Assembly (NCBI GenBank): GCA_036563805.1
Contig: DATCLS010000045.1
Coordinates: 1 to 64,000, forward strand
DNA from: DATCLS01 sp036563805
GTDB taxonomy: Bacteria; Actinomycetota; Acidimicrobiia; Acidimicrobiales; VFJN01
Direction of reading: 5' to 3'
Length of the DNA: 64,000 nucleotides
Shown here: positions 31,318 through 42,069 of the stretch, one piece after another
Layout of the letters: every line of letters begins with the position of its first letter
Position numbering within the stretch: the first letter of the stretch is position 1
Position numbers and translations under genes: made by a program
Notes under the pieces: generated by a model
What the model was told of the DNA's origin: nothing
Database searches by the model: none
What the model saw: only the letters and a program-made list of their open reading frames with translations

Positions 31318-33180
31318 ATGCTCCTCGACTCGATCTCCCAACCGTCCGATCTGCGTGCGCTCACCTATGAGGAGCTCGACGAGCTGGCGGGCGAGATCCG
31401 CCAGCTGATCATCGAAGCGGCGACCGCCAACAGCGGCCACCTCGGCTCGAACCTCGGGGTGGTCGAGCTCACCCTGGCCATCCACCGGGTGTTCGAGTCG
31501 CCCCGCGACATCGTGCTGTGGGACACGGGCCACCAGGCCTACGTCCACAAGATCGTGACGGGCCGGGCGGCCGATTTCGCCACGCTGCGCCAGGCGGGCG
31601 GGCTGTCCGGCTACCCGTCGCGGGCCGAGTCCGAGCACGACTGGGTCGAGAACAGCCACGCCTCCACGATCGTCAGCTACACGCACGGCCTGGCCACGGC
31701 GCTCAAGGTCCGGGGCGAGCACGACCGCCGGATCGTGGCCGTGCTCGGCGACGGGTCGCTGACCGGCGGCATGGCGTTCGAGGGGCTGAACAACCTCGGC
31801 CACTCCGACAGCCGGGCCGTCATCATCCTCAACGACAACGGTCGCTCGTACGCGCCGACGGTCTCGAAGCTGGGCCGCAGCCTCAGCCGGCTGCGCCTCA
31901 ACCCGTCCTACGTCCGCAACCGGGCCCGGCTCGACAAGATGCTCCACGAGGTGCCGCTGGTCGGCGAGCACCTCGAGCGCGGCGTCGACAGCGCGCTGTC
32001 CGCCGTGCGCGAGATGTTCGAGCCGCCGGCGTTCTTCGAGATGCTCGGGGTCCGGTACACGGGGCCGTTCGACGGGCACGACGTGGCCGAGCTCGAGTCG
32101 GCCCTGCGCATGGCGGCCGAGTACGACGGGCCCATCGTCGTGCACGTCATGACCCAGAAGGGCCGGGGCTACGCGCCCGCCGAGAACGACCCGATCAAGC
32201 GCCTCCACGACCTCGGCGGGGTCAAGCCGGGCACGTACACCGCCGCCTTCACCGAGGCCATCATCAAGGAGGCCGAGGCCCGGCCCGAGCTGGTCGCCAT
32301 CACCGCCGCCATGCCCGACTCGACCGGGCTGCTGCCGTTCAAGGAGCGGTTCCCCGACCGTCTGTTCGACGTGGGCATCGCCGAGCAGCACGCCGTGACC
32401 GCGGCGGCCGGCATGGCCATGGGCGGGCTGCGGCCCGTGGTCGCCATCTACTCGACGTTCCTGACCCGGGCGTTCGACCAGGTCAACCTCGACGTCGCCC
32501 TGCACGGCCAGCCGGTCGTGTTCTGCCTCGACCGCGCCGGCATCACCGGGCCCGACGGGGCCAGCCACCACGGCGTGCTCGACATGGTCCTGCTCACCAA
32601 GGTGCCGGGCATGACGATCTTCGCCCCCTCCTGCTATGAGGAGCTGGGCGTGATGCTGCACGACGCCCTCGAGCTGTGCACCGACGGCCCGGCCGCCATC
32701 CGCTGGCCCCGCACGGCCCCACCCGACGTGCCGCCCGGCGAGGTCGGCTCCGGGCTGAAGGGGCGGAAGGTGCGGACCGGCGAGGACGTCTGCATCCTCG
32801 CTGTCGGCAAGATGCTGGCCCCGGCCCGGGCCGCCGCCGCGGCGCTGGCCGAAGAGGGCGTGTCGACCACGGTGTGGGACGTCCGGGTCGTGAAGCCGCT
32901 CGACGAGGAGATGCTGGCCGACGCCGCCCGCCACCCCGTCGTCGTCACCGTCGAGGACGGGTACCGCGAGGGCGGCGCCGGCTCGCTCGTCGCCAGCCGG
33001 CTGTCCGAGATCGCCGGTGACCGGCCCGGACCCCGGGTCGCCAACCTGGGCGTGCCCGTGCAGTTCATCCCCCACGGGCAGCCCGACGACATCCTCGCCG
33101 CCTTCGGCCTCGACGCCCCGGGCATCGCCACCGAGGTGCGGCGCCTCCTCGCCGACGCGCCGTTGGACGTGCTGCGCTAG
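31318..33180 (+). CDS. dxs: 1-deoxy-D-xylulose-5-phosphate synthase (copy 1)
   Basis: A 620-residue thiamine-diphosphate enzyme for step 1 of the MEP pathway. It has SGHLGSNLGVVELTLAIHRV, HQAYVHKIVTGR, the ThDP-Mg motif GDGSLTGGMAFEGLNN...NDNGRSYAPTVS, and the catalytic DVGIAEQHAVTAAAGMAMGG with GPDGASHHGVLD. All usual residues are present. The start is ATG 31318; the frame is open earlier but without similarity. It is monocistronic, between the PAP2 gene and a long repeat-rich region. A second dxs is at 53690-55639; this one keeps the longer, more canonical body and is probably the housekeeping copy (inference). Confidence 0.97.
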   Translation: MLLDSISQPSDLRALTYEELDELAGEIRQLIIEAATANSGHLGSNLGVVELTLAIHRVFESPRDIVLWDTGHQAYVHKIVTGRAADFATLRQAGGLSGYPSRAESEHDWVENSHASTIVSYTHGLATALKVRGEHDRRIVAVLGDGSLTGGMAFEGLNNLGHSDSRAVIILNDNGRSYAPTVSKLGRSLSRLRLNPSYVRNRARLDKMLHEVPLVGEHLERGVDSALSAVREMFEPPAFFEMLGVRYTGPFDGHDVAELESALRMAAEYDGPIVVHVMTQKGRGYAPAENDPIKRLHDLGGVKPGTYTAAFTEAIIKEAEARPELVAITAAMPDSTGLLPFKERFPDRLFDVGIAEQHAVTAAAGMAMGGLRPVVAIYSTFLTRAFDQVNLDVALHGQPVVFCLDRAGITGPDGASHHGVLDMVLLTKVPGMTIFAPSCYEELGVMLHDALELCTDGPAAIRWPRTAPPDVPPGEVGSGLKGRKVRTGEDVCILAVGKMLAPARAAAAALAEEGVSTTVWDVRVVKPLDEEMLADAARHPVVVTVEDGYREGGAGSLVASRLSEIAGDRPGPRVANLGVPVQFIPHGQPDDILAAFGLDAPGIATEVRRLLADAPLDVLR

Positions 33181-33284
33181 GGGCTCGGTCTGCGGCCGGC
33201 CTGCCGGCGGGGCCCGTCGGGGCCCGGCACGCCGGCCCGGCGGGCCGAGCGGGGACCGGCCCGGCGGGGCCCGGCGTGCCGAGT

Positions 33285-33331
33285 TTCTCGGCGCGTTTGT
33301 GTACCCCCACGGTCCACAAACGCGCCGAGAA
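33285..33331. repeat. Perfect 17-bp inverted repeat
   Basis: The arms are TTCTCGGCGCGTTTGTG (33285-33301) and CACAAACGCGCCGAGAA (33315-33331), separated by a 13-nt loop. There is no flanking U-tract on either strand, so it is not a typical terminator. A fragment resembling the arm (GTTCTCGCCGCG) recurs at 33346-33357. Confidence 0.9.
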
Positions 33332-34148
33332 CGCGCCAGCCCGACGTTCTCGCCGCGCTCGACCACATCCAGGGTCGCCAATCGCGTCGCGCTTTCAGCC
33401 GAGGCGGCCAGGTCGCCGACGGTACGGCCGGCGGCGACCGCCGCGGAGGCCGCCGCTCGGGCGCCACAGCAGCCGGCGGCTTGGCCGCCCCGACCGGAGC
33501 GCAGCGGACCGAGCAACCACCCACCGGCTGGACGCCAAGCCAAACGCCCCCGGGCAGCACCCCGCGCCAGGACCACCACCGGCGGCACTGGGCGCCCAGC
33601 GGCCCGCCGAGGGCGACGCCGACCGGGCGCCAGGCCGGCCACTCCATCCCCACGGACCCCGCTCGCCAGCGGCCGACCGACGCCCACCAGACCACTGGCT
33701 GGACGGCACGCCAAGCACCCTCGAGCCCCACAACGGACGGGAAGCGGGAGCCGGTGGCGCCGGTGCCGGCGGACAGGTCAGCTGACCGCCCGACCAACGC
33801 ACGCCCGCATCAACCGCACCGCAGGGGCGCCGGCCGGGGCGGTAGAACGACTCGGCAGCGGACGGCGTATCGGCGGTCGCCGCGGGGCGCACGGCACCCG
33901 CCGGGTGGGAGCGCCGGCGGGGTGGCACGGCGGCCGGTCGACACGAGCCGGACGGGCAGTTGGCCGGCGTCACCAGGACGCTGGCTGGGCGACAAGCCAG
34001 GCAGTGGGACGGTCGCGGCGCACGGGTCGCCGCCGGGCAACTTCGCCGCCGGGCGACCGGGCGGCGCACGGGTGCCGGTGGCGGGCGACGAGGCGTCGCC
34101 AGGGGCGGACGCCGCGGCCGTGACGGGCGGGGTGCCGGGCAGGTACGA

Positions 34149-34262
34149 GGGCTGGCCGCCGCCGGCCCATAGCGAGCGACGAAGCGTTGCCGCGGCGAAC
34201 GCCGCGGCCGCAACGGACCGGGGAGGCACATGGGCTGGCCGCCGCCGGCCCATAGCGAGCGA
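34149..34262. repeat. 31-bp exact direct repeat with an 83-bp period
   Basis: A 31-base unit starting GGGCTGGCCGCCGCCGGCCC and ending ATAGCGAGCGA is identical at 34149-34179 and 34232-34262. Similar degenerate sequence (CGACGAGGCGTCGCC versus CGACGAAGCGTTGCC) extends the array back to about 34085. Confidence 0.85.
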
Positions 34263-34469
34263 GGCGGGCGCGGCTCAGCCAGGGCGGACGGTGGCCGGCC
34301 GAGGGGGGGCGGGGCGCCCCGGACACACGTGGATGTTGGGTTCGCCACGGGCTGCGGGCAAGGGCGGCCGGTGCCAGGCGGGCTCGGTCGGGGGGTTAGA
34401 GGCGGGGCTGAGCTGGGGATTTACGTGGGTTGGGGTGGTGGGCAGGGGGGCTGGGGGAAGACGCGACAA

Positions 34470-34499
34470 GGCCCGGACCGGATTTCTCCGGCCCGGGCC
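34470..34499 (-). terminator. Candidate terminator downstream of nfuA
   Basis: A 12-bp stem with one mismatch, GGCCCGGACCGG/CCGGCCCGGGCC, and a 6-nt loop. On the minus strand TTGT follows. It lies about 110 bp past the nfuA stop. Confidence 0.5.
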
Positions 34500-34611
34500 T
34501 CTCCCCCTGGTCGCCCCCAGCGGTTCTAGCGCCACCTTACCTCTCGCTGGTGTCGCCTGTCACACGTAGATATCGACAAGGGCGACGGAAAGGTAACGGC
34601 TCGGCACGAGT

Positions 34612-35214
34612 TTATGTGTAGAAGGGGTTCTCCCCCAGCGCGTGATCCGTCACGTCGACGACGTCGGCCACCTCGGGGATGGCCTCGCGGATCGCCCGGG
34701 CGATGCCCTCGCGCAGGGTCATGGCCGACACAGCGCAGCCCTGGCAGCCGCCGCCCATCGTGACGTACACGGTGTCGCCTTCGACCCGGTCGAGCGCGGC
34801 GTAGCCGCCGTGCATGGCGAGCGACGGGTTGATCTGCTTCTCCAGCAGCTGCTGGACCTTCTCCTCGACCGTGCCCGTCAGCTCGATGTGGGCGCCGGAC
34901 AGCGGGTCGGGCCGGTTGGGGTTGCGGAGGACGAGCCCCGCCTGCCCCGGGGTCGACGGCAGGTCGAGCGTGGCGCCCTGCAGGGCGTCGCGGCTGCCGG
35001 CCGGGATGATGACGGCCAGGTCGCCCTGCTGCTCGACCACGTCGCCGGCCTCGATGTCGGCGTCGGCCACCGGGTCGAAGGTGAGGTCGTACGTGTACTC
35101 CGGGCCCCGCACGCCCGTGACCTCGATCCGGAGCCCGAGCGACTCGGCGTCGTCCTCTTGGGCCCGCAGCTCGAGGATCTTCTCCTGCGCAGGCTCGGTG
35201 ACGGTCAGGACCAT
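34612..35214 (-). CDS. nfuA: NfuA-type Fe-S carrier (IscA-like + NifU C-terminal domain)
   Basis: A 200-residue protein. Residues 1-105 are a degenerate HesB/IscA-like domain (LTVTEPAQEKILELRAQEDD, LRIEVTGV). Residues 120-200 are the NifU C-terminal scaffold with INPSLAMHGGYAALDRVEGD, the cluster motif GGGC157-Q-G-C160, and the helix TLREGIARAIREAIPEV. The protein ends ENPFYT. It carries 4Fe-4S clusters to apoproteins; within this window likely clients are MoaA, IspH and HpnH (inference). The start is ATG 35214, 6 nt after TAGCCT. Confidence 0.93.
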   Translation of the reverse strand: MVLTVTEPAQEKILELRAQEDDAESLGLRIEVTGVRGPEYTYDLTFDPVADADIEAGDVVEQQGDLAVIIPAGSRDALQGATLDLPSTPGQAGLVLRNPNRPDPLSGAHIELTGTVEEKVQQLLEKQINPSLAMHGGYAALDRVEGDTVYVTMGGGCQGCAVSAMTLREGIARAIREAIPEVADVVDVTDHALGENPFYT

Positions 35215-35220
35215 GGGACC

Positions 35221-35226
35221 AGGCTA
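35221..35226 (-). promoter_or_regulatory. -10 box TAGCCT before nfuA
   Basis: Minus-strand TAGCCT, 6 nt before ATG 35214, with no ribosome site. Confidence 0.55.
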
Positions 35227-35297
35227 TCGCCCACCTCCCGCCGCCCAGCCCCCGATCACGGCCGGCCACCGAGCAGGGGGCCACCGGCGCGTTCCGA

Positions 35298-37151
<1,854 letters not shown>

Positions 37152-37159
37152 GGCGAGCG

Positions 37160-37165
37160 ACGGTA
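37160..37165 (-). promoter_or_regulatory. -10 box TACCGT before the ABC-F gene
   Basis: Minus-strand TACCGT, 8 nt before GTG 37151, consistent with leaderless initiation. Confidence 0.45.
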
Positions 37166-37340
37166 CCGGCGTCGGCGCGGTCTCCTCATGCCACCCGGCG
37201 GGCCGGGGACGGGCGGCGGGCCGAGCCCGGCAGGCCGCTCTGGGCCCCGACGGGCAGGGACCCGAACCGCCGCCCGGGAGGCCGGCGGGCTCCGCCGACC
37301 CCCGCCCGGCGGGTTCCCGGGGGTGGGGTGGCGGCGCGGT

Positions 37341-37346
37341 TAGCGT
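37341..37346 (+). promoter_or_regulatory. -10 box TAGCGT before the DUF3097 gene
   Basis: TAGCGT ends 7 nt before ATG 37354. Confidence 0.5.
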
Positions 37347-37353
37347 CCAGGGG

Positions 37354-38190
37354 ATGCGTGGCGACGGCATCCTCTCCGGTCCGCTGGACATCGACGGCCC
37401 CCGCCGCAAGCCCCGAACCTTCCCCACCGTCGAGGGCCGGCCCGGCCTGGAGGTCCGGCACCGGACCACCGGCGTCGAGGGCACCATCCTCGGCTTCGAA
37501 CACGGCGGTGTGGCGGTGCGCGACCGCCACTCGGGGGCGCGGCGCCTGCTCCGCCTCGACCCCGGTGGCTTCGAGGTCGGCGGCCGCTACGTGACGCTGG
37601 TGCCGGCCAAGGCGGCGCCCCCGCGCACGCCGGCCCGCACCGCGTCGGGCTCCACCGCGGTGCGGGGCCACCGGGCCCGGGTGGCCCGGGCCAGCCGCAT
37701 CCTGGTCGAAGGCGTCCACGACGCCGAGCTGGTGGAGAAGGTGTGGGGCGACGACCTGCGGGTGGAGGGCGTCGTCGTCGAGCGGCTCGACGGCATGGAC
37801 CACCTGCCGCAGGTCGTGGCCGACATGCGACCGGGGCCGGGCCGGCGCCTGGGCATCCTGCTCGACCACCTGGTCGACGGGTCGAAGGAGGCCCGGGTGG
37901 CGGCCGCCGTCCGCCACCCCCACGTGCTGGTGACCGGCACGCCGTTCGTGGACGTGTGGCAGGCGGTCCGGCCCAAGGCCGCCGGCATCGAGGCCTGGCC
38001 GGAGATCCCGCCGGGCCAGCCGTGGAAGGAGGGCGTGCTGGCCGCCCTGGGCGTGCGCAGCACCCCCGGCGAGTTCTGGCGGCACCTGGTGGGGCGGGTG
38101 CGATCGTACGCCGACCTCGATCCCGCCCTGGTGGGAGCGGTCGAGCAGCTCATCGACTTCGTGACCGACCCGGAGTTCGCCGACCCGTAG
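37354..38190 (+). CDS. DUF3097 family protein
   Basis: A 278-residue actinobacterial protein. It has an N-terminal beta-rich domain (LEVRHRTTGVEGTILGFEHG with VAVRDRHSGARRLLRLDPGG) and a C-terminal Toprim-like part (ASRILVEGVHDAELVEKVWG, VVVERLDGMDHL, RRLGILLDHLVDGSKEARVA, PHVLVTGTPFVDVWQAVRP). VEGxHDAE and LDHLVDGSKE resemble Toprim E and DxD metal motifs, hinting at nucleic-acid metabolism. No function is established. ATG 37354 is preceded by a -10 box; there is no adjacent partner on this strand. Confidence 0.9.
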   Translation: MRGDGILSGPLDIDGPRRKPRTFPTVEGRPGLEVRHRTTGVEGTILGFEHGGVAVRDRHSGARRLLRLDPGGFEVGGRYVTLVPAKAAPPRTPARTASGSTAVRGHRARVARASRILVEGVHDAELVEKVWGDDLRVEGVVVERLDGMDHLPQVVADMRPGPGRRLGILLDHLVDGSKEARVAAAVRHPHVLVTGTPFVDVWQAVRPKAAGIEAWPEIPPGQPWKEGVLAALGVRSTPGEFWRHLVGRVRSYADLDPALVGAVEQLIDFVTDPEFADP

Positions 38191-38575
38191 CCCCCGCCGG
38201 GCCGCCCTCCGGTGCGCCCGCCAGCCGGTGGCGAGCAGGACCAACGCGCCCGGACCGACGCAGCCCCGGGCCGCCTCGGCCGCGCGGGAGCGACCGGCCG
38301 CCGACCGGTGGCCCGGGCCGCCCCACTCGGCGTCGGCTGCGCCGCGCCGCCCGCCCACGAGGAGGGGCGGCGGGCGGGGGTCGGAGCCGGCCGCCGGCGG
38401 CGCCTGGCCCCCCGATCGCCGAGTCGCTCGTCAGACGGACGGGGCGTCGCGCCCGGCGGTCAGCCCGGGCCGGCCGAGACGGGGCGCCCGCCAGGCCGGG
38501 CGGGCGCCGCCGGGCGAGCCGCGGAAGGGTCGGGCCGGGCCGCGGCCCGGCCAACAGGGGTGGGTCCGGGCAGGG
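38191..38575. other. Intergenic region between convergent DUF3097 and nurA
   Basis: No gene is seen. The only structure is a self-complementary 20-base GC block (GGCCGGGCCGCGGCCCGGCC, 38533-38552), 23 bp beyond the nurA stop, with no U-tract. It could act as a bidirectional terminator stem. Confidence 0.4.
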
Positions 38576-39517
38576 TCAGGCCGGGACCGGGGGCGAGGCG
38601 GCGCGGCGGAGGGCCCGCTCGAGAAGGAGCGGGTCGCCGAGGCGGCGCCGCAGCTCACGCTCGAGGCCGGCGATGGGGTGGAGGTTCTGCGGGGCCCGGT
38701 GGTCGTTGTGGGGCTGGCTGGCGAACCGGGGCAGCGTCGCCCCCACCCGGTCGGCCACGGCGGCGGCGTCCACGCGGCTCAGGTCGCCCGACGCCTCGCA
38801 GCGGACGATGCCCCACCAGGGGTGGGTCGCCGGGCCGGGGAGCCGCAGGTACCACGAGTACCGGAACCGCCGGTCGCCCACCGCGAACAGCGGAGTGCGC
38901 TGACCCGGCCGCAGGCCGGTGACGGCGTGCTGCAGGGCCGCCGGCAGGTAGGACACGTGGTGGGCCTTGATGTAGCCGACGGCGCCGGCGATGTGGCGCC
39001 GGTCGCCGAGGGGCCCGTCGACCACCAGCAGCTCGCCGCCGGCCGGGCTCCGCCCGGCGGCCGCCGCCACCCGTCCCTCGAGGTCGCCGCGGGCGCGGCC
39101 GAGCGCCTGCTCGACCGGGTCGCCGGTGCCCGTGTCGGGGACCGGGTAGGCCCGGTAGTCGCCCCGCTCGGTGGCGATGTCGCCGCCGGCGCCGCCCGGG
39201 CACAGGACGCCCCGGCGCACCTCGGCCGCCACCACCTCGGCCCGGCCGTCGCACCGCACCACGCCGGCCGCCCAGCTGGCGCACACCCCCGACCGGGTGA
39301 GGCCGCCCTCGGTGATCCACACCCGGGCGTCGATGCGCTGGACGCCGTCGACGAACAGCACGGTCGGGGCCGGCGCCACGCCCTCGGGGCCGATCGGGGC
39401 CCAGTCGCCCGGGTCGCGCTCGACGGCCAGGTCGACGGTGGCGTCGGAGTCGTCGAGGACGGCGGCGCCGACCGGCGCGCCGTAGTCGGGGGCCCAGGTC
39501 TCGACGGCGAAGTCCAC
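38576..39517 (-). CDS. nurA: NurA-like nuclease
   Basis: A 313-residue protein. It has the NurA order of motifs: an early acidic strand PTVLFVDGVQRIDARVWI (VDG), a mid-protein LLVVDGPLGDRR (VDGxL), GAVGYIKAHHVSYLPAAL (G-x-x-K), ATHPWWGIVRCEASG, and a late QPHNDHRAPQNLHPIAGLE. NurA nucleases work with HerA translocase to resect DNA ends. The start is GTG 39517, 11 bp after the sbcC stop, so it is the last gene of herA-sbcD-sbcC-nurA. Assignment rests on motif order plus context; overall identity to archaeal NurA is low. Confidence 0.75.
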   Translation of the reverse strand: MDFAVETWAPDYGAPVGAAVLDDSDATVDLAVERDPGDWAPIGPEGVAPAPTVLFVDGVQRIDARVWITEGGLTRSGVCASWAAGVVRCDGRAEVVAAEVRRGVLCPGGAGGDIATERGDYRAYPVPDTGTGDPVEQALGRARGDLEGRVAAAAGRSPAGGELLVVDGPLGDRRHIAGAVGYIKAHHVSYLPAALQHAVTGLRPGQRTPLFAVGDRRFRYSWYLRLPGPATHPWWGIVRCEASGDLSRVDAAAVADRVGATLPRFASQPHNDHRAPQNLHPIAGLERELRRRLGDPLLLERALRRAASPPVPA

Positions 39518-39528
39518 GATTCGCCCCC

Positions 39529-42069
39529 TCACCCCTCGACCCGCTCGACCGACGACGAGCCGCCGACCTTGCTGACCTCGAACCGCACCGGCAGCCGGTC
39601 GGCCAGCTCGCGCACGTGGGTCACGACGCCGACCATGCGGCCGCCGGCCCCCAGCTCGTCGAGCGCGCCGGCCACGACGTCGAGCGTCTCGGCGTCGAGC
39701 GTGCCGAACCCCTCGTCGAGGAACAGGGCTTCGAGTCGGGCCGTGCCCCCGGTGGCCAGGCCGGCCACCTGGTCGGCCAGAGCGAGGGCCAGGGCCAGCG
39801 AGGCCAGGAACGTCTCGCCGCCCGACAGCGTGCGGGCCGGGCGGGCCTGGGAGGCGTTGGTGTGGTCGATGACCTGGAACGCCCCCGAGCGGCCGTCGAC
39901 GGCGAGGGCGTAGGCGCCGCCGCTCAGCCCGTCGAGGATCTGGGACGCCCCGCCGACCAGCTGGTGGACGGCCTCGTCGAGCAGCCACTTCTCGAACCGG
40001 TTGGCGGCCAGGTGCCCGGCCAGGGCCTCGGCCACCTGCTGCTCCTCGGTGGCGGCCCGCTGGTCGGCCCGCAGGCGCTCGGCGTCGGCCAGCTGGGCGT
40101 CGATGCGGGCGACGGCCTCTTCGGCCCGGGCCCGGGCGGCGGCCACGGCCTCGCCCGGCCAGGCGGCCAGGAGGCCGACCGCGCCGCCCGACCCGCCGCC
40201 GGCACCGGCCCGACCCGCACCGGCCCCACCGGCAGCCACGCCACCGGCACCCGCCCCACCGGCTCCGGCCCGACCGGCGCCCCGGGCGCCACCCGCCCGG
40301 CCCGACCCGGCCGCGCCGGGCCGAGGCACCTCGACGCCCGCCTCCTCGCACACCGCGACCAGCTCGCCCAGCCGGGTCACCGCCTCGGTGCGGGCCCGCT
40401 CGGCCGCCTGGCGGTGCTCGTCGAGCTGGGCCTCGAGCTCAGGGCGGCGGCCGGCCGCCCACTCGAGCAGCGCCCGCCAGTCGGCCGCCAGGTCGCGCCG
40501 CTCGGCCGCCGGCGCCCCCAGGGCGGCCACGGCGTCGCGGGCGGCGTCGAACGCCCGCCGGGCCTCGCGCTCGCGCTCGACCAGGGCCTCGTGGCTTCGG
40601 CCGGCGTCGAGCAGGGCGCGCCGGGCGTCGCGCTCGGCCTGGCGCGCCTCGGCCAGCCCGGCCTCGGCTTCGGCCACCAACGCCAGCTGCTCCTCGACGG
40701 CGTCGGGGTCGAGGCCACCGTCGAGCCGGGCCTCGACCTCGGCCAGCTCGTCGCGGACGCGAGCCAGCTTCTCGTCGACCCGCACCTGGTGGCGCTCGGC
40801 CTCCGCCCGCTCGCGGTGGGCGGCGGCCACGGCCCGCTCGGCCTCGGCCAGGGCCTGCTCGGCCCGCTCGAGGTCGGGGACGTGCTCGGCGTCGGGCAGC
40901 TCGGACACCTCCTGCCCGCAGACCGGGCACGGTTCCCCCACGGCCAGCTCGGGCACCAGCGCCCGCGCCCGCAGCTCGACCCGGACCCGCTCGAGCTCGG
41001 CGGATCGGGCGGCCCGCGCGGCGGTCGCCGCCTCCTCGGCGGCCACCGCCTCCTCCAGCCGGGCGGCGGCCGCTGCTTGGGCGGCCTCGCCCCGCTCGGC
41101 CTCGGCCAGCCGCTCGGCGCGCCGGCGGTGGTCGGCCGCCGTCGCCTCGAGCGCGGCACGGGCGGGCAGGGCGGCCAGCCGCTCCTCGGCCTCGGCCACG
41201 GCCGCCGCAGCCTCGTCCTCGTGCTCGGCGGCCCGGCGCCGGGCCTCGTCGGCCTCGGCCAGCTCGGCGGCCAGCTCGTCGACCCCGGCGGGGGCGGCGA
41301 GCCGGGCGAGGCGCTCGATCTGCACCGCCACCTCGGCGGCTTGGGCCTCGCGGGCGTCGGCGTCGGCCACCAGATTCTCGAGCGCGGGCCGCTCGGCGGC
41401 GAGCCGGTCGCACAGCGCGGCCAGCTCGTCGACCCGGGCGGCGGCCGCGGCCCGGGCCTCGGGCGTGGCGCCGGCCAGGCCCTCGATCTGGGACGCCACC
41501 AGCTCGGCCCGCTGGCGGGCCAGGGCGGCGCGCTGGCGGGCGGCGCTGGCCACCCGCTCGTAGAGACCGAGGTCGAGCAGGCGCACCAGCAGGTCCTGCC
41601 GGGAGCGGGGCTTGTCGTGCAGGAACCGGGCGAACTGGCCCTGGGGCAGCGACACGCACGTCGTGAAGTGCTCGAACGTCAGCCCCAGAAGGTCGGTGAC
41701 CGCGGCGGTCAGCTCGTCGGCCGTGCCGGCCAGCACCTCGCCCGCCCGCTCGAGCCGGGCCTCCTTGGTGGTGGCCCCGGCCTTGGTGGCACGCACGACC
41801 CGCACGGCCGTGTAGGGCTCGCCGTCGACCGTGAAATCGAGCCGGACCCGGGCCTCGTTGAGGTTCTGGCTGATGACCGGGGCCACGGCCCGGCGGTCGT
41901 CGAGCCGGGGCACCGTGCCGTACAGGGCGAACGTGAGGGCGTCGATGACGCTGGTCTTGCCGGCGCCGGTCGGGCCGACCAGGGCGAACAGGTCGGCGCC
42001 GGCGAAGTCGACGACCGTCGGCTGCCGGAAGGCCGTGAAGCCCTCGACCTCGAGCCGGGCCGGCCTCAC
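39529..42069 (-). CDS. sbcC: SbcC/Rad50-type SMC-like ATPase
   Basis: An 846-residue protein. Walker A is VGPTGAGKTSVIDALTFALY (G32-T39), and a Q-loop-type segment is TTCVSLPQGQFARFL. Long coiled coils flank the zinc hook C381-P-V-C384. The signature is ARTLSGGETFLASLALALAL, and Walker B is LEALFLDEGFGTLDAETLDV. It is slightly shorter than most SbcC/Rad50. A Gly/Ala/Arg-only insertion (about 48 residues, DNA 40190-40335) interrupts the C-terminal coil. With SbcD it forms the Mre11-Rad50-type nuclease complex for DNA ends. The start GTG 42069 overlaps the sbcD stop (GTGA). Confidence 0.95.
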   Translation of the reverse strand: MRPARLEVEGFTAFRQPTVVDFAGADLFALVGPTGAGKTSVIDALTFALYGTVPRLDDRRAVAPVISQNLNEARVRLDFTVDGEPYTAVRVVRATKAGATTKEARLERAGEVLAGTADELTAAVTDLLGLTFEHFTTCVSLPQGQFARFLHDKPRSRQDLLVRLLDLGLYERVASAARQRAALARQRAELVASQIEGLAGATPEARAAAAARVDELAALCDRLAAERPALENLVADADAREAQAAEVAVQIERLARLAAPAGVDELAAELAEADEARRRAAEHEDEAAAAVAEAEERLAALPARAALEATAADHRRRAERLAEAERGEAAQAAAAARLEEAVAAEEAATAARAARSAELERVRVELRARALVPELAVGEPCPVCGQEVSELPDAEHVPDLERAEQALAEAERAVAAAHRERAEAERHQVRVDEKLARVRDELAEVEARLDGGLDPDAVEEQLALVAEAEAGLAEARQAERDARRALLDAGRSHEALVEREREARRAFDAARDAVAALGAPAAERRDLAADWRALLEWAAGRRPELEAQLDEHRQAAERARTEAVTRLGELVAVCEEAGVEVPRPGAAGSGRAGGARGAGRAGAGGAGAGGVAAGGAGAGRAGAGGGSGGAVGLLAAWPGEAVAAARARAEEAVARIDAQLADAERLRADQRAATEEQQVAEALAGHLAANRFEKWLLDEAVHQLVGGASQILDGLSGGAYALAVDGRSGAFQVIDHTNASQARPARTLSGGETFLASLALALALADQVAGLATGGTARLEALFLDEGFGTLDAETLDVVAGALDELGAGGRMVGVVTHVRELADRLPVRFEVSKVGGSSSVERVEG

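Larger units (their letters stand above)
33181..34611. other. 1.4-kb repeat-rich non-coding region
   Basis: No gene is supported on either strand; long frames exist but are compositional (Pro/Arg/Ala/Gly) and partly made of DNA repeats. Contents include GC-rich inverted repeats just after dxs (33181-33283), a perfect 17-bp palindrome (33285-33331), degenerate copies of a GGCTGGACGCCAAGC-like unit near 33525, 33695 and 33980, an 83-bp-period direct repeat (34149-34262), and a hairpin at 34470-34499. The region resembles a decayed or dispersed-repeat intergenic segment. Confidence 0.6.

Noticed and set aside
29902..33714. A 1270-residue minus-strand frame
   Set aside because: It is entirely antisense to the flippase, PAP2 and dxs genes and to the repeat region, and has no recognisable domain.
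33395..34348. A 317-residue minus-strand ORF in the gene desert
   Set aside because: It consists of low-complexity Pro/Arg/Ser sequence generated by DNA repeats, with no start signal and no family match.
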